The position numbers and the translations under genes were made by a program. Positions 1 through 8,872 of a stretch of 64,000 bases of DNA are shown in pieces. Each line of letters begins with the position of its first letter. Within the stretch, counting starts at the first letter, position 1. Under the pieces are notes generated by a model. It was not told the DNA's origin, did not search any database, and saw only the letters and a program-made list of their open reading frames with translations. Source of the stretch: Duganella aceris (GTDB lineage Bacteria; Pseudomonadota; Gammaproteobacteria; Burkholderiales; Burkholderiaceae_D); assembly GCF_011090165.1 (NCBI RefSeq), contig NZ_JAADJT010000001.1:186001-250000 (forward strand). The letters run 5' to 3'.

Positions 1-415
1 CGCCTACGGCCGCTCGAAGACCGCCGGCACGCTGTTCGCGGCGGAGTTCGACCGCCGCCATCGCGCGCGCGGCATCCGCGCCGTGGCGGTGATGCCGGGG
101 AACAGCCTCACCGATTTGCCGCGCAACTTCTCGCCGCAGGAATTGCAAGGCCTGTTCGAAACCGTCGGCAAGGCGCGCGCCGAGGCAGGCCTGCCGCCGG
201 GCGAGCTGAAATCCATCCCGCAGGCGGCCGCGACCTCGGTCTGGGCTGCGGTGGTGGCGAACAAAGATGAGATCGGCGGGCACTATCTGGAAGACTGCGC
301 CATCGCGCCGGTCAACGACACGTCGAATCCGTTCGCCGACGGCGTCCGCCTGTACGCGCTGGACGCCGTCAGCGCCGCGCGGCTGTGGGCGAAAAGCGTC
401 GAGTGGGTAGCGTAA
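1..415 (+). CDS. Short-chain dehydrogenase/reductase, C-terminal part (5' truncated by window edge)
   Basis: The reading frame is open from base 2 and ends at TAA 413-415. The first residues, AYGRSKTAGTLFA, carry the YxxxK catalytic pair of the SDR superfamily. A strand of type VAVMPGN follows, the usual post-catalytic segment (normally PG) of these NAD(P)-dependent oxidoreductases. The N-terminal Rossmann glycine motif lies outside the window, so substrate and exact subfamily cannot be told. It converges with the LacI gene; 90 bases with no clear terminator separate them. Confidence 0.8.
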   Translation, partial: AYGRSKTAGTLFAAEFDRRHRARGIRAVAVMPGNSLTDLPRNFSPQELQGLFETVGKARAEAGLPPGELKSIPQAAATSVWAAVVANKDEIGGHYLEDCAIAPVNDTSNPFADGVRLYALDAVSAARLWAKSVEWVA

Positions 416-505
416 CCCCCAGCGGCATCATCGCCACAATAGGGCACCATCGGCGGCCGCAACTGCTGGCCAACCTGGCCGCCGCGCGGCGCCCATAATA
501 GGCGC

Positions 506-1516
506 CTAGGCGCCCGCCCTGGCCAGCGACGCCCGCAAGGTGACGCTGACCGGGTAGTTGCGCGTCACCGGCCGCTGCAGGTCGTAGCAGCGGTTCAGCA
601 AATCGCTGACGCCGTTCTGCGTCATCTCGCGCCATGGCATGTGCACCGTGGTCAGGCGCGGCGCGGAGAACTCGGCGCTGGGCGTATCGTCATAGCCGAT
701 CACCGACAGCTCGTGCGGCACGCGGATCCCCGCCTCCTGGAAATACGACAGCGCCCCGACCGCCATCTCGTCATTGGCGCAGAACATCGCGCTGGCGCGG
801 TGGCCCGACTCCATCAACTCCTTGGCCGCCGACCAGCCGCCGGCCGGCGAGAAGTCCTTTTCCACCATCCACATGTTGTCCGTGTCGATGCCGGCCTCCT
901 TCAGCTCGCGCATGAAGCTGGCGATCCGCACCACGTTGTCGGGCAGACTGGCCGGGCCCGCCACGACGGCGATGTCGCGGTGGCCGTGGTCGAGCAAGGC
1001 GCGCGCCGCCATCTTGCCGCCCAGCGTGTGGTCGACCGTGAAGCAATGCGCGGCGATGCTGTCGAAGCCGTGGTTGAGCACCACCATCGGCGTCGGCGCC
1101 GGCCCCAGCGCGGCGATGTCCTCCTCCAGCAGCACGTTGGTCATCAGGATCAGGCCGTCGCAGCCGCGCTCGATCAGGAACTCGGTGCCTTCGATCGCCT
1201 GCTGGCGCGCGCCGCCCAGGCCGGCGCCGAAGGCCACCACCATGTGCAGGCCGGCCGCGCGCAGCTCGGTGTCGATGATCTGCAGGATGGGCGTGTAGAA
1301 GGTGCCGCTCAGCACCGGGATATAGACGCCGATCATCCGGCTCGATCCCGACAGCAGCGAGCGCGCCGCGTGCGAGGGCCGGAAGCCCAGCTCGTCGATG
1401 GCCGCGCGCACCTTGGCCAGCGTGGCCGCCGACACCGATCCCTTGCCGCTGACCACGCGCGAGGCCGTGCCCAGTCCGACGCCCGCGAGGCGGGCCACGT
1501 CTTTAATGGTCGCCAC
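506..1516 (-). CDS. LacI-family transcriptional regulator
   Basis: 336-residue protein of normal LacI length. Residues 1-50 form the LacI helix-turn-helix and hinge (IKDVARLAGVGLGTASRVVS), followed by a periplasmic-binding-protein-like ligand domain to the C-terminus. The start is GTG at 1516, inside the last codons of the upstream deacetylase gene (14-base overlap), so the two are co-transcribed. Two LacI-type palindromes (2353-2366 and 2476-2489) lie in the divergent promoter region, making this protein the obvious repressor of the deacetylase/LacI unit and the TonB receptor unit; that pairing is inferred. The stop codon sits in a perfect 14-base palindrome, GGCGCCTAGGCGCC (501-514). The effector is unknown, probably a sugar or glycoside as for most of the family. 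Confidence 0.93.
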   Translation of the reverse strand: MATIKDVARLAGVGLGTASRVVSGKGSVSAATLAKVRAAIDELGFRPSHAARSLLSGSSRMIGVYIPVLSGTFYTPILQIIDTELRAAGLHMVVAFGAGLGGARQQAIEGTEFLIERGCDGLILMTNVLLEEDIAALGPAPTPMVVLNHGFDSIAAHCFTVDHTLGGKMAARALLDHGHRDIAVVAGPASLPDNVVRIASFMRELKEAGIDTDNMWMVEKDFSPAGGWSAAKELMESGHRASAMFCANDEMAVGALSYFQEAGIRVPHELSVIGYDDTPSAEFSAPRLTTVHMPWREMTQNGVSDLLNRCYDLQRPVTRNYPVSVTLRASLARAGA

Positions 1517-2336
1517 GTTTTTGCTTTTTCACATAGGTCATGATGTTCAAGAAAGTATCCGTCCAGTAGGTTGTGCGATGTTCCGCCAGATACTTTAACA
1601 GTTCCTCGTGCGCTTGCGCGCTGGTCGTCAGGTAGTCGCCGCCGACGCCGTGGAAAGTGAAGTTGACCATCGTGCCCTTGGCCGCGCCCTGCTCCACCAG
1701 CGCGATCAGTTCCTTGCCGCTGAGCCCGACCGGCGCCAGCACCGTCACCGCGTACGGATCGAGCGCCGCCATCGAGGCCGTCACCGCGTCGCCGCCGCCG
1801 GCCTTGATGGCGACGAAGTCCGGCGCGATCGCCGCCAGGTAGCTGGCGCCGCCGGCCACGCCGCCCGCCATCACATCGCCGCACGGCACGGTATACGTGC
1901 GCTCGCGCTTGCCGTCGATGGCGTACAACATGGTGTTGGCGACCGCCACCTGGTCGCGCATCTGCGCCACGCTGGTGGTGTCGAGGTCGCGCTGCGGCTG
2001 CACCCATTCATGGCCGGGCGCCTTCAGCGAGCACTGGTGGAACAGGCTGTGGTTGCCCAGCTCGTGGCCGTTGCGGGCCGCCGCGCGCCACGCCGTCATG
2101 CGCCGGTCCACGGCCGGATTCGACAGTTGCAGATAAAAACTGCCCTTGAGCTGGTATTTGTCCAGCGCCGGAATGGCGTGGTCGAGCTGGGAATCGAGCG
2201 CGTCGTCGTAGGCCAGGCTGACCGCCGCCCGGGCGCCGTTGGGCCAACGGAAGGCCTCAGCGCCGGCCGCCGCCGACGCGGATTGCTGGAGCGACAACAA
2301 GGCCGCCGCCATCGTCAAATAACTCGCTACTTTCAT
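1503..2336 (-). CDS. Exported polysaccharide deacetylase (NodB-homology) family protein
   Basis: 277 residues with a signal peptide (about 1-23, cut near ASAAAG). The NodB fold is supported by the Asp pair D44-D45 in SLAYDDALD and the metal-binding HSxxH motif H96-H100 in HELGNHSLFH. The family removes N- or O-acetyl groups from glycans in a metal-dependent way. The first motif is AYDDA rather than the usual TFDDG, so substrate choice may differ. It is the first gene of a leftward unit with lacI and divergent from the TonB receptor, suggesting that it trims an acetylated carbohydrate in the periplasm before or after uptake (inference). An operator palindrome begins 16 bases before its ATG. 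Confidence 0.87.
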   Translation of the reverse strand: MKVASYLTMAAALLSLQQSASAAAGAEAFRWPNGARAAVSLAYDDALDSQLDHAIPALDKYQLKGSFYLQLSNPAVDRRMTAWRAAARNGHELGNHSLFHQCSLKAPGHEWVQPQRDLDTTSVAQMRDQVAVANTMLYAIDGKRERTYTVPCGDVMAGGVAGGASYLAAIAPDFVAIKAGGGDAVTASMAALDPYAVTVLAPVGLSGKELIALVEQGAAKGTMVNFTFHGVGGDYLTTSAQAHEELLKYLAEHRTTYWTDTFLNIMTYVKKQKRGDH

Positions 2337-2352
2337 GAGCAGTGTCTCTTTT

Positions 2353-2366
2353 TGGAAACGTTACCA
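2353..2366. promoter_or_regulatory. LacI-type operator O1 (TGGAAACGTTACCA)
   Basis: 14-base imperfect palindrome, one mismatch from perfect symmetry, with the central CG typical of LacI-family operators. It lies between the leftward deacetylase start (2336) and its proposed promoter and shares the TGGAAAC half-site with the second palindrome 123 bases away. Probable site of autoregulation by the LacI protein. Confidence 0.7.
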
Positions 2367-2370
2367 GATC

Positions 2371-2399
2371 ATGGTGCCCGGGCTTCTCCCCTATGTCAA
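2371..2399 (-). promoter_or_regulatory. Putative promoter of the deacetylase-lacI unit
   Basis: On the minus strand a perfect TTGACA -35 box (2399-2394) is followed after 17 bases by a poor -10 (CACCAT, 2376-2371). Transcription would start near 2364, inside operator O1. The -35 is convincing, the -10 weak. Confidence 0.4.
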
Positions 2400-2433
2400 C
2401 GAAAACCTGTGCACGTTTTTGCGGCATTGCAAA

Positions 2434-2463
2434 TTGACTTTGAAATTCGATCGGTGCTATATT
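2434..2463 (+). promoter_or_regulatory. Sigma-70 promoter of the TonB receptor gene
   Basis: TTGACT (2434-2439), an 18-base spacer and TATATT (2458-2463) in an AT-rich stretch. The start of transcription would fall near 2470, just before operator O2 (2476-2489), so a bound repressor would block initiation or early elongation. Confidence 0.65.
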
Positions 2464-2475
2464 TGCCACATTGAA

Positions 2476-2489
2476 TGGAAACCTTTCCA
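2476..2489. promoter_or_regulatory. LacI-type operator O2 (TGGAAACCTTTCCA)
   Basis: Inverted repeat TGGAAA-CC-TTTCCA with perfect 6-base arms, located about +6 to +19 of the receptor promoter. It has the same half-site as O1. Position and shape fit repression of the receptor/halogenase locus by the adjacent LacI protein. Confidence 0.75.
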
Positions 2490-2581
2490 AGTGTCTTTCC
2501 AGGCAGACAGCGCAGGCGAGACAGGGCGGGCAGTGGCAGAGAGCTGTTTTTAAAGCTGATTATAAAAACATAGGAGACAAC

Positions 2582-5533
2582 ATGTATTATCCGAAGGCAC
2601 GACAAAAATTAATGACCCTGGCTGTGGCCAGCGCCTGCGCGGCGGCCGCCGCACCGGTGTTCGCCCAGGAAGCGCCGGTGGCCAAGGCCGGCGAGGACGT
2701 CCCTGTCCAGAGCGTGGTCGTCACCGGCCTGCGCGCGTCGCTGTTCTCGTCGATGAACCTGAAGCGCAATTCCGACGGTATCGTCGACGGGATCGTGGCC
2801 GAGGACATCGGTAAATTCCCCGACACCAACCTGGCCGAATCGCTGCAACGCATCTCCGGCGTGTCGATCGACCGTTCGATCGGCGAAGGCTCGAAGATCA
2901 CCGTGCGCGGCGTCGGCCCCGACTTCAATCTGGTGCTGTTGAACGGCCGCCAGATGCCGACCTCCAATCTGGGCGACCTGAACGGCCGCGCCTTCGACTT
3001 CGCCAACCTGGCGTCGGAAGCGATCTCGCAGCTGCAGGTGTATAAAACCAGCCGCGCCGAATCGCCGACCGGCGGCATCGGCGCCACCATCAACGTCATG
3101 ACCGCGCGTCCGTTCGACCGTCCGGGCCTGCATTCGAGCGTCGGCGTCAAGGGCGTGTACGACAGCTCCAACGACAACCTGCCGGGCGACATCAAGGCCA
3201 GCAACTCGTTGACGCCGGAACTGTCGGGCATCTACTCGAACACCTTCGACAACAACAAGTTCGGCGTCGCCGTCTCCGGCAGCTACCAGGAACGCAACCT
3301 GGGCTACAACACCGCCGCCGTCTCCAACGGCTGGAAAGGTCCGTTCCGTGGCGATGAAAACAACTGGGGCACCATCCCACAAGGCAACACCGGCATCACC
3401 AACCGTCCGGGTCCGACCGACCTGTACTCGGTGCCGCAAAACCTGAACTACAACTTCAACGGCGTCAAACGCCAGCGCACCAACGCCCAGCTGACGCTGC
3501 AATACAAGCCGGTCGACACGCTGGTCACCACGCTGGACTACACCTACTCCGAAAACAAGATCCAGACCAAGCGCAACGACCTGTCGGCCTGGTTCAACTT
3601 CGGCCCGTCGACCAGCTCGTGGACCAAGGGTCCGGTCTCCAGCCCGCTGGTGTACACCGAGCAAATCCCCGCCGGCAACAGCGACATCGCGATGGGCGCG
3701 GCCGACTTCGCCACCAAGACGCAAAACAAATCGGTGGGCTTCAACGCCATCTGGAAACCGACCAAAGACCTGCGCTTCGAGCTCGACACCCACCGTTCGA
3801 CCGCCACCTCCGGCGCCGACAGCCCGTTCGGTTCGAGCAACGTGCTGGGCACCTCCAGCTTCAGCCGCGGCGACACCAGCGCCGACTTCAGCAAGGACTT
3901 CCCGGTGCTGAGCATTTCCGGCGCCGACTTCGTCAAGGCCGGCCAGCAGGTCACCGGTTCGAACTTCACCAACTCCTACATGCGCGGCGAGGTCGAGCAG
4001 ACCCAGGTCAAGGGCGCGTGGAAAGTGCTGGAAGCGTCCGAGCTGAAATTCGGCCTCGGCGACACCAAGGTCGACAACCGCTCCGCGTTCTCCAACAACC
4101 AGCGCGACACCTGGGGCGGCGCCACCAAGGCGTCCGATTATCCGAGCAACGTGTTCCACAAGGAATCGGTCAGCCAGTACTTCGACCAGATCAGCGGCCA
4201 CAACAACCCGGCGCTGTTCAACCAGTTCTACACCTTCAACTTCGACCAGGTGCGCAAGCTGGCGGCCGCCGCCTCGGGCCTGCCGAACCTGTACCTGCCG
4301 AAGAACACCTTCGACAACGACTCCCGCACCGAGGAAAAAACCAAGGCCGGCTACATTCAGTTCAACACCGACTGGGACACCAGGTTCCCGATCCGCACCT
4401 CGATCGGCGGCCGCTACGAAACCACCGACGTGGTCTCGACCGCGCTGGTGCCGGCGGCGGTGGACATCCGCTGGGTGTCGCAGAACGAATTGCCGATCAC
4501 CTTCGGCGATCCGACCTTCACCACGCTGACCGGCAAATACCACCACTTCCTGCCGAGCTTCGACTCCGACATCGAGCTGACCTCGTCGCAGAAGGCACGC
4601 TTCAGCTACGGCGAAACCATCGGCCGTCCGCGCTACGACCAGATCCAGGGCGGCACCACGCTGAACTCGCTGGTGCGTACCGACGGCGGCACCGGCAACG
4701 CCGGCAATCCGGCGCTGAAACCGGTCAAGTCGAAGAACTTCGACCTGTCCTACGAGTGGTACTACGGTCAGCAGAACTTCTTCTCGCTGGGCTACTTCAA
4801 GAAGAACCTGGAGAATTACGCCGGCCAGTCGCAAGTCGTCGGCACCCCGTTCAACCTGCACACGCCGGTCGGCGGCGCGCTGTGGAACGAGGCCTTGGCC
4901 AATGGCTGCGCGGGCGCGGACACCACCTGCATCCGCAACTACATCTTCCGCAACCATCCGACCGCGCCGGGCGTGACGCGTGGACCTGATGCGAACGGCA
5001 ACGCCACCGGCACCATCGTCGGCCAGCCGAACGATCCGATCGCCAACTTCCGCATCACCTCCTTCTCCAACCAGAAGAAGGCCAGCCTGAACGGCCTGGA
5101 AGTGAACTTGCAGCACATGTTCGGCAACAGCGGCTTCGGCGTGTCGACCAACTACACGTATGTGCACTCGAACCTGAAGTACGACAACGCCAAGCTGGGC
5201 GAGCAGTTCGCGCTGGTCGGCCTGTCCAACTCGTCGAACGTGGTCGGTATCTACGAAGACAAGAAATGGACCGCGCGTCTGGCCTACAACTGGCGCGGCG
5301 AGTTCCTGGCGTCGACCTTCGACGGCGCGGGTCCGAATCCGCAATACGTCGAAGCGTATGGCCAGGTGGACGTCAGCGTGGGTTACAACTTCAACGAGAA
5401 GCTCAGCTTCCAGCTGGAGGCGATCAACCTGACCAACGAAATCCAGCGCGTGCACAGCCGCACCAAGCAGCAGCTGGAATCCGTCACCCAGTCCGGTCCG
5501 CGCTACATGATCGGCGCGCGCTACAAGTTCTAA
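2582..5533 (+). CDS. TonB-dependent receptor (Xanthomonas/Caulobacter carbohydrate-type)
   Basis: 983 residues from ATG 2582, chosen because AGGAGA sits just upstream and a signal peptide follows directly (cut after PVFA, then QEAP). A TonB-box/plug region follows: SVVVTGLRASL near residue 40, then KFPDTNLAESLQRISGVSI and VRGVGPDFNLVLLNGRQMP. The remainder is a long outer-membrane barrel ending in aromatic GARYKF. The plug resembles the large receptor group common in Xanthomonadales and Caulobacterales that often sits in carbohydrate-utilisation loci. It would import a ligand across the outer membrane using TonB energy. It heads the halogenase locus and has its own promoter, LacI operator and 3' terminator. 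Confidence 0.95.
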   Translation: MYYPKARQKLMTLAVASACAAAAAPVFAQEAPVAKAGEDVPVQSVVVTGLRASLFSSMNLKRNSDGIVDGIVAEDIGKFPDTNLAESLQRISGVSIDRSIGEGSKITVRGVGPDFNLVLLNGRQMPTSNLGDLNGRAFDFANLASEAISQLQVYKTSRAESPTGGIGATINVMTARPFDRPGLHSSVGVKGVYDSSNDNLPGDIKASNSLTPELSGIYSNTFDNNKFGVAVSGSYQERNLGYNTAAVSNGWKGPFRGDENNWGTIPQGNTGITNRPGPTDLYSVPQNLNYNFNGVKRQRTNAQLTLQYKPVDTLVTTLDYTYSENKIQTKRNDLSAWFNFGPSTSSWTKGPVSSPLVYTEQIPAGNSDIAMGAADFATKTQNKSVGFNAIWKPTKDLRFELDTHRSTATSGADSPFGSSNVLGTSSFSRGDTSADFSKDFPVLSISGADFVKAGQQVTGSNFTNSYMRGEVEQTQVKGAWKVLEASELKFGLGDTKVDNRSAFSNNQRDTWGGATKASDYPSNVFHKESVSQYFDQISGHNNPALFNQFYTFNFDQVRKLAAAASGLPNLYLPKNTFDNDSRTEEKTKAGYIQFNTDWDTRFPIRTSIGGRYETTDVVSTALVPAAVDIRWVSQNELPITFGDPTFTTLTGKYHHFLPSFDSDIELTSSQKARFSYGETIGRPRYDQIQGGTTLNSLVRTDGGTGNAGNPALKPVKSKNFDLSYEWYYGQQNFFSLGYFKKNLENYAGQSQVVGTPFNLHTPVGGALWNEALANGCAGADTTCIRNYIFRNHPTAPGVTRGPDANGNATGTIVGQPNDPIANFRITSFSNQKKASLNGLEVNLQHMFGNSGFGVSTNYTYVHSNLKYDNAKLGEQFALVGLSNSSNVVGIYEDKKWTARLAYNWRGEFLASTFDGAGPNPQYVEAYGQVDVSVGYNFNEKLSFQLEAINLTNEIQRVHSRTKQQLESVTQSGPRYMIGARYKF

Positions 5534-5552
5534 GCCGAACCTGTCGCGATCC

Positions 5553-5582
5553 AAAAAGCCGCTGCCAGTCAGCGGCTTTTTT
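5553..5582 (+). terminator. Rho-independent terminator after the TonB receptor
   Basis: Stem AGCCGCTG / CAGCGGCT (5557-5564, 5570-5577) with a 5-base loop followed by a T run; upstream A residues extend pairing. It separates the receptor from the first halogenase gene 38 bases downstream, so halogenase expression may depend on read-through or a separate promoter. Confidence 0.85.
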
Positions 5583-5619
5583 CGGTTAAACTTCAAGCAA
5601 CTTCTTCTAGGTTAGAAAC

Positions 5620-7146
5620 ATGATCCGACGCATCGTGATTGTGGGTGGCGGCTCGGCCGGCTGGTTGACGGCCGGGCTGATCGCGGCCGGGCATCAAGGC
5701 TCGCCGGTGCAGGTCACCCTGATCGAATCGCCCGACATCGCGCCGATCGGCGTCGGCGAAGGCACCTGGCCCAGCATGCGCGACACGCTGCATCGCATCG
5801 GCGTGTCCGAATCCGATTTCTTCCGCGAATGCGACGCCTCGTTCAAGCAGGGCTCGCGCTTCAACCGCTGGGTCGACGGCGCCGAGGACGATTACTATTT
5901 CCACCCCTTCGTGCTGCCGCAAGGCTACGGCGAAGTGAACCTGCCGGAGCAATGGCAGGCGCAGCATCCGGACGTGCCGTTCGCCGACCTGGTCAGCTTC
6001 CAGCCGCACCTGTGCGTGCACGGCCGCGCGCCGAAGCAAGTGATGACGCCGGAATTCGCCGCCGTCGCCAACTACGGCTACCACCTGGACGCCGGCAAGT
6101 TTGGCACCTTCCTGCGCAAGCATTGCCTGGAAAAACTGGGGGTGCGCTACGTGCCGGACAACGTCACGGCCGTCAATCCGGCCGACAACGGCGACATCGC
6201 CTCCCTGCAGACGCAACAGCACGGCGCGCTCGAAGGCGACCTGTTCATCGACTGCACCGGCATGCAATCGCTGCTGCTGGGCCAGCACTACGGCATTCCG
6301 CTGATCCCGCAAAAGCACGTGCTGTATAACGACTCGGCGCTGGCGGTGCAGATTCCCTACCCGAGCGACAACCACCCGATCGCCTCGCAGACCTCGTCCA
6401 CCGCGCAAAGCGCCGGCTGGATCTGGGACATCGGCCTGCCGACCCGGCGCGGCGTCGGCCACGTCTACTCCGGCGCCCACATCAGCGACGACCAGGCCGA
6501 GGCCGAGCTGCGCGCCTACATCGTCCAGACCGGCGGCCCGCGCGACATCCCGCAACCGCGCAAGCTGAGCTTCAATCCCGGCTACCGCGAAAAATTCTGG
6601 CACCGCAACTGCGTCGCCATCGGCCTGTCGGCCGGCTTCATCGAACCGCTGGAGGCGTCGGCGCTGGCGATCGTGGAGATGTCGGCGGCCATGGTCGGCG
6701 ACGACCTGCCGGCCACGCGCGCCGCGATGGACATCGTCGCCAAGCGCTTCAACGAAGCCTTCACCTACCGCTGGGAACGGGTGATCGACTTCCTCAAGCT
6801 GCATTACGTACTGAGCCGCCGCCGCGACACCGCCTACTGGCGCGATAATACGTCGCTGGTGCCGGAGCGCCTGGGCGAGCTGTTGACGCTGTGGCGCCAC
6901 CGCGCACCGTCGCGCAGCGACTTCTACCGCATCGAAGAGGTCTTCCCGTCGGCCAGCTATCAATATATTCTGTACGGCATGGGCTATCGCAGCGAATTCA
7001 GCGGCGTGGCCAGGCCGCAACAGGCGGCCGCTGCGGACGGGTATTTCCAGGAAGCTGCTACATTAACGAAAAAAATGCTGGGCGCGCTGCCCGACAATCG
7101 CGCGCTCATCGACCATATCAAGCATCATGGCTTGAAAAAAATATAA
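5620..7146 (+). CDS. Flavin-dependent tryptophan-halogenase family protein (first copy)
   Basis: 508 residues. The FAD-binding glycine motif VGGGSAGW is at residues 8-15. The family's catalytic lysine is present as K76 in ASFKQGSRF, and the WxWxI signature appears as W267-I-W269-D-I271, followed by Gly instead of the usual Pro. Family members use FADH2, oxygen and halide to make hypohalous acid that is passed to the Lys. Copies next to TonB receptors and SapC form a distinct clade whose natural substrates are mostly unknown. No flavin reductase is in the window, so reduced flavin must come from elsewhere. SapC follows 9 bases later. Confidence 0.9.
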   Translation: MIRRIVIVGGGSAGWLTAGLIAAGHQGSPVQVTLIESPDIAPIGVGEGTWPSMRDTLHRIGVSESDFFRECDASFKQGSRFNRWVDGAEDDYYFHPFVLPQGYGEVNLPEQWQAQHPDVPFADLVSFQPHLCVHGRAPKQVMTPEFAAVANYGYHLDAGKFGTFLRKHCLEKLGVRYVPDNVTAVNPADNGDIASLQTQQHGALEGDLFIDCTGMQSLLLGQHYGIPLIPQKHVLYNDSALAVQIPYPSDNHPIASQTSSTAQSAGWIWDIGLPTRRGVGHVYSGAHISDDQAEAELRAYIVQTGGPRDIPQPRKLSFNPGYREKFWHRNCVAIGLSAGFIEPLEASALAIVEMSAAMVGDDLPATRAAMDIVAKRFNEAFTYRWERVIDFLKLHYVLSRRRDTAYWRDNTSLVPERLGELLTLWRHRAPSRSDFYRIEEVFPSASYQYILYGMGYRSEFSGVARPQQAAAADGYFQEAATLTKKMLGALPDNRALIDHIKHHGLKKI

Positions 7147-7155
7147 AGAGACGAT

Positions 7156-7857
7156 ATGCCTAAATCAGTGTTGTTGAACAATGTAGACCACAAAAACCTG
7201 CGCGTCATCACCCGTCGCGGCGCCGAATTCGGCGACAACCAGATGTTGACGCCCACCTTCCCGTCCGAATTCCGCGACGTGCAGGCCTGCTACCCGATCG
7301 TGTTCCGCAAGACCACGGACGGCCTCGGCTTCGAGCCGGTGGCGCTGTTCGGCTTCCAGGAGGGCGAAAACCTGTTCCTCAAGGATGGCCGCTGGGATGC
7401 GCTGTACCTGCCGATGCTGGTCGAGCGCCAGCCGTTCCAGATCGGCATCAGCGGCGACGAGCTGATGGTGCATATCGATCTCGACAGCCCACGCGTCAGC
7501 GATGCCGACGGCCTGGCCGTGTTCAAGGAGCACGGCGGCAACAGCGAATTCCTGGAGCAGTCGACCTCGCTGCTGGGCGCCATCCACCAGGGCCTGCAAG
7601 GCTCGCCGGCCTTCCTGGCCGCGCTGCTGGAGCATGAGCTGCTGGAAAGCTTCGTGCTGGACGTGGAACTGGACGACGGCTCGCAGAACCGCCTGGTCGG
7701 CTTCTACACCATCAACGAAGACCGCCTGGCCGCGCTGGGCGGCGACGCCATCGCCAGGCTGCACCTGGCCGGGCTGCTGCAACCGATCTACCTGGCGATC
7801 GCCTCGCTGTCGAATTTCCGCGCTCTCATCGAGCGCAAGAACGCCCTCCATGCCTAA
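7156..7857 (+). CDS. SapC family protein
   Basis: 233 residues, no signal peptide. The pattern FRDVQACYPIVFRKT near residues 40-55, the GxxWDALYLP segment near 80 and the C-terminal LYAIASL-like helix match the SapC family (named after a Campylobacter S-layer locus; molecular function unknown). It lies between the first halogenase and the JmjC-like gene, and its last 8 bases overlap the next start, indicating translational coupling. The repeated partnership of SapC, halogenase and cupin-like genes with TonB receptors suggests that it handles or presents the same ligand, but this is inference. Confidence 0.88.
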   Translation: MPKSVLLNNVDHKNLRVITRRGAEFGDNQMLTPTFPSEFRDVQACYPIVFRKTTDGLGFEPVALFGFQEGENLFLKDGRWDALYLPMLVERQPFQIGISGDELMVHIDLDSPRVSDADGLAVFKEHGGNSEFLEQSTSLLGAIHQGLQGSPAFLAALLEHELLESFVLDVELDDGSQNRLVGFYTINEDRLAALGGDAIARLHLAGLLQPIYLAIASLSNFRALIERKNALHA

Positions 7858-8854
7858 AGCTATCCGCGAGATCGCCGGCCTGGGTCCGAACGACCTGGGC
7901 GACGAGATCCTCACATCCACCCAACCGTTGATCCTGCGCGGCCTGGCCGCGAGCTGGCCGATGGTGCGGGCGGGCATCGCCTCCGACCGGGAAGGCGATG
8001 CCTACCTGCGCCGGCATTATCAAGGCGCCACGGTCGGCGCCATGCTGGGCGGGCCGGACTCGGCCGGCCGCTTCTTCTACAACGACGACCTCAGCGGCTT
8101 CAACTTCTACCCGGTGCACGCCAAGCTGACCGCCGTGCTGGACGAGATCATCGCCAAGCGCGAGATGAATCCTGCGCCGACGGTCTATGTCGGCTCGACC
8201 ACGGTCGAGACCTGCCTGCCCGGCTTCCGCGAGCACAACGACCTCGGCCTCGGCGGCCGCGACGCGCTGATGAGCATCTGGATCGGCAACCGCACCCGCA
8301 TCGCCGCCCACTACGACGTGCCGGACAACATCGCGGTGGTGGCGGCCGGTCACCGCCGCTTCACGCTGTTCCCGCCGGCGCAGCTGAAGAACCTGTACGT
8401 CGGCCCGCTGGACTTCACGCCGGCCGGCCAGGCGATCAGCCTGGTCGACATGCTCAAGCCCGACTTCGAGCGCCACCCGAAATACGCCGAGGCGCTGGAG
8501 CACGCGCACAGCGCGACGCTGGGGCCGGGCGACGCCATCTTCATCCCGTCGATGTGGTGGCACCATATCGAGGCGCTGGACCCGTTCAACGTGCTGGTCA
8601 ACTACTGGTGGCGCCAGTCGCCGGACTGGATGGACACCCCGACCAACGCGCTGATGCTGGCCTTCCTCACCATGCGCGACCTGCCGGCCGAGCAGCGGCT
8701 GGCCTGGCAGGAGATCTTCCGCCATTACATATTCGAAGCCGACTCAGACACGGCCGCACACATCCCGACCACAGCACACGGCGTCCTGGCGCCGCTGGAT
8801 GACGACGGCGCCCGCGCGCTGCGTGCGCAATTGCTGAAGAAAATGAACCGCTAA
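7850..8854 (+). CDS. Cupin-like (JmjC/cupin_8) domain protein
   Basis: 334 residues from ATG 7850, which overlaps the SapC stop; a longer upstream reading in the same frame lies inside sapC and is not credible. The jelly-roll metal site is seen as H154-Y-D156 (HYDVPDN) and the later histidines H238/H239 in WWHHIEAL. This is the HxD...H triad of Fe(II)/2-oxoglutarate hydroxylases of the JmjC/FIH type. A hydroxylase acting on the locus substrate or on a protein partner is possible; activity is not proven by sequence. The second halogenase starts 18 bases later with a good AGGAGA ribosome site. Confidence 0.88.
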   Translation: MPKAIREIAGLGPNDLGDEILTSTQPLILRGLAASWPMVRAGIASDREGDAYLRRHYQGATVGAMLGGPDSAGRFFYNDDLSGFNFYPVHAKLTAVLDEIIAKREMNPAPTVYVGSTTVETCLPGFREHNDLGLGGRDALMSIWIGNRTRIAAHYDVPDNIAVVAAGHRRFTLFPPAQLKNLYVGPLDFTPAGQAISLVDMLKPDFERHPKYAEALEHAHSATLGPGDAIFIPSMWWHHIEALDPFNVLVNYWWRQSPDWMDTPTNALMLAFLTMRDLPAEQRLAWQEIFRHYIFEADSDTAAHIPTTAHGVLAPLDDDGARALRAQLLKKMNR

Positions 8855-8872
8855 CAATTCAGGAGACAAGAC

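Noticed and set aside
2609..5596. Long open frame on the minus strand opposite the TonB receptor
   Set aside because: Its composition (Arg, Val, Gly, Asp, Gln rich without domains) is typical of antisense frames in GC-rich DNA; the plus-strand receptor has clear domains.
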